Assembly: GCA_964593515.1 (NCBI GenBank)
Contig: CAZQJH010000083.1
Coordinates: 1 to 7,150 of the forward strand
DNA length: 7,150 nt
Direction: 5' to 3'
Origin: JAXJYR01 sp964593515
GTDB taxonomy: Bacteria; Bacillota_I; Bacilli_A; Erysipelotrichales; Erysipelotrichaceae
Both the position numbers and the translations under genes were made by a program. The notes under the pieces were generated by a model. It saw only the letters and a list, made by a program, of their open reading frames with translations. It had not been told where the DNA came from and did no database searches. Positions 1 to 5,572 of this stretch are shown here, piece after piece; the stretch's first letter is position 1, and the number at the start of each line of letters is the position of its first letter.

Positions 1-1
1 T

Positions 2-178
2 GATTCTAAAGATAAATTTGATATAAATTATATTTATTCATTGAATTCTAGTTTGGTAAAAAATGATTCTAAGAAATATTTAGATTTACTCGAGCATTCA
101 AAAAAGTTTATTGAAAATGCGATAACTGATGGAATTAAGAAAGTAACGGGAGTTTATGATTGCGATGGAAAGAAGTAA
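2..178 (+). CDS. 3' end of an upstream gene, possibly polysaccharide pyruvyl transferase (partial)
   Basis: An open frame enters from the left edge and gives 58 codons before TAA at 176-178; the start lies outside the window. The visible tail is hydrophilic and Lys/Asp-rich, with a helix-like stretch (LDLLEHSKKFIENAI, about residues 32-46 of the visible part). Its S-x-x-F-hydrophobic-x-x-A-hydrophobic pattern resembles the C-terminal end of WcaK-type polysaccharide pyruvyl transferases. Genes of that family often sit beside F420-hydrogenase-beta-like genes and flippases such as the ones that follow here. The end of the frame overlaps the start of the flippase gene, so the two are probably co-transcribed and translationally coupled. 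That the frame is coding is fairly safe from this context; the family assignment is inference from a weak C-terminal resemblance. A glycosyltransferase tail is an alternative. Confidence 0.5.
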   Translation, partial: DSKDKFDINYIYSLNSSLVKNDSKKYLDLLEHSKKFIENAITDGIKKVTGVYDCDGKK

Positions 179-1715
179 AAATGCTGTAAGGAATATTTTT
201 GTTGGATTTATTTTGAAAATATATCAATTAATACTTCCATTTATTATGAGAACAGTTTTAATATATTGTTTAGGAATTGAATATCTTGGATTAAATTCTC
301 TTTTCACCAGTGTATTACAGGTATTAAGTTTAGCTGAATTAGGAATTGGTAGTGCTATGGTTTATAGTATGTATAAACCGATAGCTGAAAATGATGAAAA
401 TACTATTTGTGCATTAATGAATTTATATAAAATATATTATCGTATTATTGGTATGATTGTTGCTATTATAGGATGCATATTATTACCTTTTATCCCTAAT
501 TTAATCAAAGGTGATGTTCCTGGGGGTATGAATGTATATGTACTATATTTAATAAATTTAGGAGCTACAGTTTTATCGTATTTTTTATTTGCTTATAAAA
601 ATAGTATATTAGCAGCTCATCAACGTACTGATGTGGGTAATAAAGTTCTTATTTGCACAAATACAATTAAATATGCAATTCAATTTGTTGTATTAATTTT
701 TTTAAAAAACTATTATTTATATTTGATAGTTACATTAGCCTGCCAAGCTTTAACAAATATTGTTACCGCTATTTGTGCAGATAAATTATATCCTAAATAT
801 CAAGCAAAGGGTGTATTAGATAAACAAGTGGTGAAAAAAATTAATAGTAGAATAAAAGATTTGTTTACTGCTAAGTTAGGTATGATAATTTATGATTCAG
901 CAGATACGATTGTTATTTCATCCTTTTTGGGATTAACAGTCTTAGCTATTTATCAAAATTATTACTATATTTTATATTCAGTAACCACTTTTATTACCAT
1001 TATTTTCAACGCATGTACTGCCGGAATAGGAAATAGTATTGTTGTTGAAACGAAAGAAAAGAATTTTAATGATCTTAAAAAGTTTACCTTAATAATTACA
1101 TGGATTTCTGGGGTATGTGCAGCAATTATGATGAATTTATATCAACCGTTTATGGAATTATGGGTTGGTAAAGATTTAATCTTACCGATAGGTGCTGTAA
1201 TATGTTTTGTTATTTATTTTTTCATACGTCAAATAAATTCGTTGTTAAATTTATATAAGGACGCTTCAGGAATGTGGCATGAAGATCGCTTTAGACCTTT
1301 ATGTACAGCTTTATTTAATTTGCTATTAAATATTATTTTAGTTCAATATATAGGTGTATATGGTGTGTTACTTTCTACTGTTATTGCTATTTTAATTGTA
1401 GGAATGCCATGGCAAATACATAATTTATTTACAGTTATTTTTGATAAAAGAGAGATGTTAAAATACGTGAAAAAAATGTTAATATATTGTATTGTTGTCT
1501 TCATAACTACATTGTTATCTTTTATATTATGTAGTTTAATTACTGGTGATTTAATTAAAGTTATTATTTTAAGAGCTATAGTATCAGTTATTGTTTCTAA
1601 TTTAGTTTATTTAATTTGTTTTAGAAAAACAAATGAGTTTAAAGAAGTATTAATTCTGGGTGATAGAATTACAAAAGGAAAATTAAATCGATTTTTTGGT
1701 GTGTTTGTGAGGTGA
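165..1715 (+). CDS. wzx: Wzx-type oligosaccharide flippase (MATE/MOP superfamily polysaccharide transporter)
   Basis: This is a polytopic membrane protein of about 516 residues, normal for the family, with roughly 12-14 hydrophobic segments spread over its whole length. It should flip undecaprenyl-diphosphate-linked repeat units across the cytoplasmic membrane. The N-terminus carries the pattern I recognise from Firmicute Wzx proteins: an S-K-N-A-x-R-N start, then PFIMRT, LGIEYLGLNSLFTSVL and SLAELGIGSAMVYSMYKPIA in residues 5-74. Two starts are possible. ATG at 156 is only 3 bases after GGGAG (148-152), which is too close. ATG at 165 is 12 bases after it and gives the usual MERSKNAVRN start, so I prefer 165. 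Either start overlaps the upstream stop at 176-178. The TGA stop (1713-1715) lies inside the Shine-Dalgarno of the next gene, indicating coupled translation. Function is assigned from family; the substrate cannot be read from sequence. Confidence 0.93.
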   Translation: MERSKNAVRNIFVGFILKIYQLILPFIMRTVLIYCLGIEYLGLNSLFTSVLQVLSLAELGIGSAMVYSMYKPIAENDENTICALMNLYKIYYRIIGMIVAIIGCILLPFIPNLIKGDVPGGMNVYVLYLINLGATVLSYFLFAYKNSILAAHQRTDVGNKVLICTNTIKYAIQFVVLIFLKNYYLYLIVTLACQALTNIVTAICADKLYPKYQAKGVLDKQVVKKINSRIKDLFTAKLGMIIYDSADTIVISSFLGLTVLAIYQNYYYILYSVTTFITIIFNACTAGIGNSIVVETKEKNFNDLKKFTLIITWISGVCAAIMMNLYQPFMELWVGKDLILPIGAVICFVIYFFIRQINSLLNLYKDASGMWHEDRFRPLCTALFNLLLNIILVQYIGVYGVLLSTVIAILIVGMPWQIHNLFTVIFDKREMLKYVKKMLIYCIVVFITTLLSFILCSLITGDLIKVIILRAIVSVIVSNLVYLICFRKTNEFKEVLILGDRITKGKLNRFFGVFVR

Positions 1716-1719
1716 TAAA

Positions 1720-2658
1720 ATGCTAAAAACTTATGCGGCATATACCGCTAATGAAGTTCGTGACGTATCTTCATCAGGAGGTATTTTTAGTATACTAGCT
1801 AAAAAATTTGATTTTGTATACGGAGTAGCTATGAGTGAAGATAACTATAGTGCAGAATTTATTCGCTGTAATAGTAATGATATTAGTAGACTTCGAGGTT
1901 CTAAATACTTACAAGCTAAAGTAGGAGACACTTATGTGAATGTGAAAAAAGATTTAGACGATGGAAAAAGAGTGTTATTTAGTGGTACAATTTGTCAAGT
2001 AAATGGATTGAAGATGTTTTTGCGAAAAGAATATGAAAATTTAATTACGATTGATGTTATATGTCATGGAGTCCCATCTCCATTGTTATGGGAAACATAT
2101 CTAAAGGAATATGAAAGATTAAACAATATTAAAGTTAATAATGTATTATTTAGATCAAAACAAAATGGATGGGAAAATTACGGAATGATGTTGAATAATA
2201 GATTTTATCGTAGAGAGGATATTAGTTATTTTGATTTCTTTTTAAGAGATTGGTCATTAAGAGAAAGTTGTTATAGCTGTAAAGCAAAGAAAAATAAATT
2301 ATCAGATATAACTTTAGGAGATTTCTGGGGAATTCAAAATGTAAGATCACATATGAATGATGATAAAGTAATTTCAGTGGTAATTATAAGAAATGAAAAA
2401 GGTCAAAAAATATTTGATGAAGTACACAATGAATTATTTTTAGAAGAAGTTACCTATGAGGAAGGGATTAAAAGTAATCCTTCAGAATATAAATCAGTAC
2501 GTAGACCTAAAGAACGAAATGATTTCTATAAAGATTTTTCAAAAATGAATTTAAATGATCTTAGAAAGAAATATTTAAAACGTATAAAGGTTCCTTTTTA
2601 TAAAAAAATAATTTTTAAAATGAGAGCTATCGTTAAAAAGCAAATAGGTAGAAAGTAG
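1720..2658 (+). CDS. Coenzyme F420 hydrogenase/dehydrogenase beta-subunit-like oxidoreductase, catalytic part only (no N-terminal ferredoxin)
   Basis: A 312-residue protein matching the body of the FrhB-like family found in polysaccharide loci. Visible family motifs are SSSGGIF (17-23), RGSKYLQ (59-65), FSGTICQVNGL (87-97), DVICHGVPSP (112-121), a C-x2-C pair at Cys184/Cys187, and SDITLGDFWGI (195-205). Relatives usually have about 370-400 residues, with a 2[4Fe-4S] ferredoxin domain at the N-terminus. Here the protein starts directly at the post-linker region (MLKTYAAYTANEVR), and that ferredoxin is encoded by the next gene. The start is secure: GAGGTGAT at 1709-1716 lies 7 bases upstream, and the frame further upstream belongs to the flippase. 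The end is Lys/Arg-rich (about 284-312). The usual GTPCQ motif reads GTICQ. Family members are thought to be flavin/Fe-S oxidoreductases. The reaction in glycan assembly is not established; redox modification of a sugar or ketal is speculation. Confidence 0.88.
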   Translation: MLKTYAAYTANEVRDVSSSGGIFSILAKKFDFVYGVAMSEDNYSAEFIRCNSNDISRLRGSKYLQAKVGDTYVNVKKDLDDGKRVLFSGTICQVNGLKMFLRKEYENLITIDVICHGVPSPLLWETYLKEYERLNNIKVNNVLFRSKQNGWENYGMMLNNRFYRREDISYFDFFLRDWSLRESCYSCKAKKNKLSDITLGDFWGIQNVRSHMNDDKVISVVIIRNEKGQKIFDEVHNELFLEEVTYEEGIKSNPSEYKSVRRPKERNDFYKDFSKMNLNDLRKKYLKRIKVPFYKKIIFKMRAIVKKQIGRK

Positions 2659-2667
2659 GTTTTGAAA

Positions 2668-2850
2668 ATGGATGAAATCAAACTATATTCATCAAAAAAT
2701 GAGTGTTGTGGATGTGAAGCGTGTAGATGCATTTGTCCTGTTAATGCAATTGAAATGGTATATGACGAAGAAGGTTTTGCTTATCCTAGGATTGATAAAT
2801 CAAAATGTATAAAGTGTAAGCAATGTTTAAGCGTTTGCCCATTCAAGTGA
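2668..2850 (+). CDS. Small 2[4Fe-4S] ferredoxin, detached N-terminal domain of the F420-hydrogenase-beta-like protein
   Basis: A 60-residue protein with two complete 4Fe-4S motifs. The first is C13-x2-C16-x2-C19-x3-C23-P and the second is C47-x2-C50-x2-C53-x3-C57-P. Between them lies a DEEGFAYPRID segment (33-43), which is characteristic of the N-terminal ferredoxin domain of FrhB-like proteins in glycan loci rather than of free clostridial ferredoxins. The protein stops one residue after the final CPF, exactly where the linker to the catalytic domain normally begins. I chose ATG 2668 because the GG of TAGGT (2656-2660) is then about 8 bases away; the in-frame TTG at 2662 would be too close. 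The gene is in the same frame as the preceding one, 9 bases after its TAG. Its likely role is electron transfer to that partner as a complex of two chains. Domain identity is clear; the pairing is inference. Confidence 0.88.
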   Translation: MDEIKLYSSKNECCGCEACRCICPVNAIEMVYDEEGFAYPRIDKSKCIKCKQCLSVCPFK

Positions 2851-2881
2851 AATCTGATTGATTCATAGGAGGTGAGTTAAT

Positions 2882-4024
2882 ATGGATAACAAAGTATTAA
2901 GAACCATGTTTGATTTAGTTGTTTTTTCTTTTGATAACAGAGATTCAATTCCATATGATTTAACGCATTATTATGAACATAGTCAAAAAATAGTAAATGT
3001 TAGTAAAGCACACGATATTACACAACTTTTAGCTTTGGGTTTGCACAAATGTAATGAATCGTGTTTGGATAATGAAATGATGATTGCAGCATTTCGCTAT
3101 GAAAAAATGAATTATGATTTTGAAGTTATTTGTAAAGCTCTTGAAAGTTTTGGAGTCGATTTTATTCCGTTAAAAGGTTCTGTGATTCGCGATTATTATC
3201 CAAAACCGTGGATGAGAACAAGTTGTGATATTGATATATTAATTCATGAAGAAGATTTAAATCGCGTTAAAGATTTTCTTGTAAATAATTATTGTTATCA
3301 ATACGATTGCAAGAAATCTCACGATATTTCATTGTTTTCTAGTAGTGGTACTCATGTTGAGCTACATTACGATTTAATTGAAGATTTTGTTTCAGATAAA
3401 GCATCGATAGTGTTGGAAAGTATATGGGAACAAGCTATTTTGAAAGATGGATATAAACACTATTATCAAATGGATGATAAAATGTTTTATTTTTATCATG
3501 TGGCTCATATGGCTAAACATTTTATGATTGGTGGTTGTGGAATAAGACCATTTATCGATTTATGGATATTAAACAATCAAACTGATGCAGATTTTATTGG
3601 GAGAGAACAACTACTAGCTAAAGGCGGATTACTCAAGTTTGCTAATAAAGCAAAAAATTTAAGTGAGTATTGGTTAGAAAATAAAGTTTGTGATGATGTT
3701 ATACTTGAAATGGAATGTTATATAGTAAAAGGTGGAGTATATGGTAGTGATGAAAATAGAATAGTGGTTCAACAACAAAAAAAAGGTGGAAGATTTAAAT
3801 ATGCACTTTCTAAGATATTTATACCATATGATGAAATTAAGTTTCATTATCCAATTTTAGAAAAATATAAATTTTTAACTCCTTTTATGGAAGTTAGAAG
3901 ATGGTTTAAGTTAATATTTTTTGGCCATTTGAAAAGAGTTAGTAAAGAATTGAAATATAATTCTAATATAAGTGATGAAGATGTTTCTAGTATGAAACAT
4001 TTCTTGAATGATATTGGGTTATAG
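2882..4024 (+). CDS. Nucleotidyltransferase family protein (uncharacterised NTase, PF14907-like)
   Basis: A 380-residue soluble protein with the pattern of the uncharacterised nucleotidyltransferase family common in polysaccharide and peptide loci. The core reads FIPLKGSVIRDYYPKP (94-109), then R112 and the D-x-D metal-binding pair D116/D118 in CDIDIL. A third acidic residue, E160, lies in HVELH (158-162). Further family-like motifs are YHVAHMAKHF (205-214) and GGCGIRPFIDLW (217-228). The start is certain: a full AGGAGGTGA (2867-2875) lies 9 bases before ATG 2882, and the gene begins 31 bases after the ferredoxin stop. The intact catalytic acids suggest an active enzyme that transfers a nucleotidyl or similar group, but neither substrate nor product is known for this family. 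No toxin-antitoxin partner lies next to it, so a role in glycan modification is more likely than one in plasmid maintenance. That role is inferred from position only. Confidence 0.85.
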   Translation: MDNKVLRTMFDLVVFSFDNRDSIPYDLTHYYEHSQKIVNVSKAHDITQLLALGLHKCNESCLDNEMMIAAFRYEKMNYDFEVICKALESFGVDFIPLKGSVIRDYYPKPWMRTSCDIDILIHEEDLNRVKDFLVNNYCYQYDCKKSHDISLFSSSGTHVELHYDLIEDFVSDKASIVLESIWEQAILKDGYKHYYQMDDKMFYFYHVAHMAKHFMIGGCGIRPFIDLWILNNQTDADFIGREQLLAKGGLLKFANKAKNLSEYWLENKVCDDVILEMECYIVKGGVYGSDENRIVVQQQKKGGRFKYALSKIFIPYDEIKFHYPILEKYKFLTPFMEVRRWFKLIFFGHLKRVSKELKYNSNISDEDVSSMKHFLNDIGL

Positions 4025-4050
4025 GTGTTTGTTTTATATAAATTAATGGG

Positions 4051-4122
4051 ATAATAGTTTGTTATAACCTTTAAAACTATTATTTTATCAATAACAAACT
4101 TTTTATTGATATATAAAGGTTA
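4051..4122 (+). repeat. Cluster of four overlapping inverted repeats in the ugd leader (possible structured RNA or attenuator)
   Basis: Four exact complementary pairs lie within 72 bases. A is 4051-4060 with 4074-4083 (10 bp). B is 4056-4065 with 4091-4100 (10 bp). C is 4065-4073 with 4114-4122 (9 bp). D is 4086-4094 with 4103-4111 (9 bp). A and B share bases 4056-4060 and cannot both form. A, C and D can form together as a tightly packed pseudoknot, because C starts in the loop of A. B is followed by TTTTT (4100-4104), like a weak terminator. The stems are A/T-rich with only one or two G-C pairs each, so stability is doubtful. The spacer also contains a possible extended -10 (TGGGATAAT, 4047-4055) with only a poor -35. 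Confidence 0.45.
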
Positions 4123-4131
4123 GAAAGGAAA

Positions 4132-4167
4132 ATGATATTACATATTGTTTTATTATGTTTATCATGA
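4132..4167 (+). CDS. Possible 11-residue leader peptide ahead of ugd
   Basis: ATG at 4132, preceded by AAAGGA (4124-4129), opens a short frame reading MILHIVLLCLS and ends at TGA 4165-4167. The stop is 9 bases before the ugd start at 4177, and the frame is the same as that of ugd. The peptide is strongly hydrophobic, with four Leu codons (three of them TTA in the last seven residues). The ugd gene has only a weak GAAG (4166-4169) as its own ribosome binding site, so reinitiation after this ORF could help its translation. The ATG may also simply be chance in AT-rich DNA; the evidence is the Shine-Dalgarno, the spacing to ugd and the structured region just upstream. Confidence 0.3.
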   Translation: MILHIVLLCLS

Positions 4168-4176
4168 AGTGTATAT

Positions 4177-5415
4177 ATGAAGATTGCAGTAGCTGGAACA
4201 GGTTATGTTGGTTTATCTTTAGCTGTCTTATTATCGCAACATAACGAAGTAATAGCGTTAGATGTTGTTGAAGAAAAAGTAAATAAAATCAACAATAGAA
4301 TTTCACCTATTCAAGATAATGAAATTGAAGAGTATTTAAGAAATAAAGAGCTAAATTTAAAAGCTACTTTATGTCCAGAAGAAGCTTATGTTGGAGCTGA
4401 TTATGTTATAGTAGCAACCCCAACTAATTATGATAGTAAGTTAAATCATTTTGATACTAGTGCGGTAGAAAGTGTTTTAGATGTAGTTACTAAATTAAAT
4501 AAGGATGCATTGATTGTTATTAAAAGTACAATTCCAGTAGGTTATAGCGAAAAAGTAAGAGCTAAATACAATAGTAATAAAATAGTTTTTAGTCCTGAAT
4601 TTTTACGTGAATCTAGAGCATTATATGATAATTTATATCCATCAAGAATTATTGTGGGATGTCCTAAAGATGATAAAAATACATATGATGCATGTGTTAA
4701 GTTTACTGAGTTATTACAAGAAGGTGCAATAAAAGAAAATGTTGATACTTTGATTATGGGGTTAACTGAAGCAGAAGCGGTTAAGTTGTTTGCTAATACA
4801 TATTTAGCTTTAAGAGTTGCTTATTTTAATGAGCTAGATACTTATGCGGAAATGAAAGGTTTAGATACTAAATCAATTATTGATGGTATTTGTTTAGATC
4901 CACGAATTGGAAATCATTATAATAATCCTTCATTTGGATATGGAGGATATTGTTTACCTAAAGATACAAAACAATTATTAGCTAATTATGATAATGTACC
5001 ACAAAATATGATGAGTGCAATAGTAGAAAGTAATCGTACTAGAAAAGATTTCGTTGCTGATCGTGTTTTAACTAAAGCTGGGTATTATGCTTATGATACT
5101 AACGATGAGTATGATAAGTCACAAGAGAAAGAATGTGTCGTGGGAGTTTATCGTTTAACTATGAAAGCTAATTCTGATAACTTTAGACAAAGCTCAATTC
5201 AAGGAGTAATGAAAAGAGTTAAAGGAAAAGGGGCAAAGGTTATTATTTATGAACCAACATTAGAAGATGGTGAGACCTTCTTTGGTAGTTTAATTGTAAA
5301 TGATATACAAAAGTTCAAATCTTTAAGTGATGTTATTATTGCTAATCGTTATGAAGAAGATTTAAACGATGTCGAAGATAAAGTTTATACACGAGATTTA
5401 TTTAGAAGAGATTAA
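4177..5415 (+). CDS. ugd: UDP-glucose 6-dehydrogenase
   Basis: A 412-residue cytoplasmic enzyme that oxidises UDP-glucose to UDP-glucuronate with two NAD+, supplying an acidic sugar donor. The N-terminal Rossmann fold shows GTGYVGLS (7-14) and an acidic D29 at the end of strand 2. Family motifs follow: VATPTNYD (79-86), KSTIPVGYSE (116-125), FSPEFLRES (138-146), EAVKLFANTYLALRVAYFNEL (200-220, with K203 and N207), and the catalytic-cysteine motif FGYGGYCLPKDT (253-264, Cys259). The C-terminal domain has RLTMKANSDNFRQSS (326-340). Length and motifs match the short HasB/Ugd class; UDP-N-acetylmannosamine dehydrogenase is the main alternative but fits less well. The start is fixed by MKIAVAGTGYVG. 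Its ribosome binding site is weak (GAAG, 4166-4169), which is unusual among these genes. It is probably transcribed separately from the genes upstream or controlled by the preceding leader. Confidence 0.96.
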   Translation: MKIAVAGTGYVGLSLAVLLSQHNEVIALDVVEEKVNKINNRISPIQDNEIEEYLRNKELNLKATLCPEEAYVGADYVIVATPTNYDSKLNHFDTSAVESVLDVVTKLNKDALIVIKSTIPVGYSEKVRAKYNSNKIVFSPEFLRESRALYDNLYPSRIIVGCPKDDKNTYDACVKFTELLQEGAIKENVDTLIMGLTEAEAVKLFANTYLALRVAYFNELDTYAEMKGLDTKSIIDGICLDPRIGNHYNNPSFGYGGYCLPKDTKQLLANYDNVPQNMMSAIVESNRTRKDFVADRVLTKAGYYAYDTNDEYDKSQEKECVVGVYRLTMKANSDNFRQSSIQGVMKRVKGKGAKVIIYEPTLEDGETFFGSLIVNDIQKFKSLSDVIIANRYEEDLNDVEDKVYTRDLFRRD

Positions 5416-5423
5416 TAGAATTC

Positions 5424-5497
5424 ACCAAATTAGTAATTTAATAGAAGACTGATAGCTAATATAAGTTATTTAGATTTGAAATACCAAATAGTGATTT
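5424..5497 (+). repeat. Imperfect direct repeat in the ugd-cpsC spacer
   Basis: ACCAAATTAGTAATTT at 5424-5439 recurs as ACCAAATAGTGATTT at 5483-5497, with one missing base and one substitution. The copies are 59 bases apart, upstream of the cpsC promoter. They could be regulator sites or chance similarity in AT-rich DNA; nothing else supports a function. Confidence 0.25.
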
Positions 5498-5499
5498 GC

Positions 5500-5532
5500 T
5501 TATTCGATTATTATCTAGTATTTTATTCGATT
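5500..5532 (+). promoter_or_regulatory. Tandem 10-bp direct repeat, possible operator of the cpsC promoter
   Basis: TTATTCGATT occurs exactly at 5500-5509 and again at 5523-5532, a period of 23 bases, so both copies lie on nearly the same face of the helix. The second copy sits between the -35 and -10 elements of the promoter at 5516-5544 and the first lies just upstream of the -35. Two spaced direct repeats at this place are typical of a dimeric regulator's site. The binding protein cannot be named from sequence. Confidence 0.4.
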
Positions 5533-5544
5533 TAATGTTATAAT
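5516..5544 (+). promoter_or_regulatory. Extended -10 promoter for cpsC-cpsD
   Basis: TGTTATAAT at 5536-5544 is a perfect extended -10 (TG at 5536-5537, TATAAT at 5539-5544). The hexamer 17 bases upstream, TAGTAT (5516-5521), is a poor -35, as is common for extended -10 promoters. Transcription would start near 5551, giving a leader of about 22 bases with GGAGG at 5561-5565. This makes cpsC-cpsD a separate transcription unit. Confidence 0.7.
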
Positions 5545-5572
5545 TCAAATATCGGTTTATGGAGGTATTTAA

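Noticed and set aside
2662..2667. TTG at 2662 as the ferredoxin start
   Set aside because: It would lie only about 2 bases from the GG of the upstream TAGGT; ATG at 2668 has normal spacing and gives a normal N-terminus.
1720..2850. The catalytic gene and the small ferredoxin as fragments of a frameshifted, decayed gene
   Set aside because: The domain order is reversed, so no single frameshift or stop could produce it from the usual gene. Family motifs and all eight cysteines are intact, and the catalytic gene has its own strong ribosome binding site.
2882..4024. Nucleotidyltransferase as the antitoxin or toxin half of a MNT/HEPN-type system
   Set aside because: At 380 residues it is much longer than MNT antitoxins, and no small HEPN-like partner gene is adjacent.
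4056..4100. Phase-variable invertible promoter bounded by the 10-bp inverted repeat
   Set aside because: The enclosed segment is only 25 bases, too short for a normal invertible promoter, and no recombinase gene is visible in the window.
4051..4104. A confident Rho-independent terminator after the nucleotidyltransferase gene
   Set aside because: Stem B has a 25-base loop and only two G-C pairs, and stem A has one; the T run is five bases. It is too weak to call as a terminator, so it is kept only as a possible attenuator.
4164..4240. ATG at 4164 overlapping the leader ORF stop as an alternative gene start
   Set aside because: It opens a frame different from ugd with no recognisable protein, and the ugd motifs begin immediately at MKIAVAGTGYVG from 4177.
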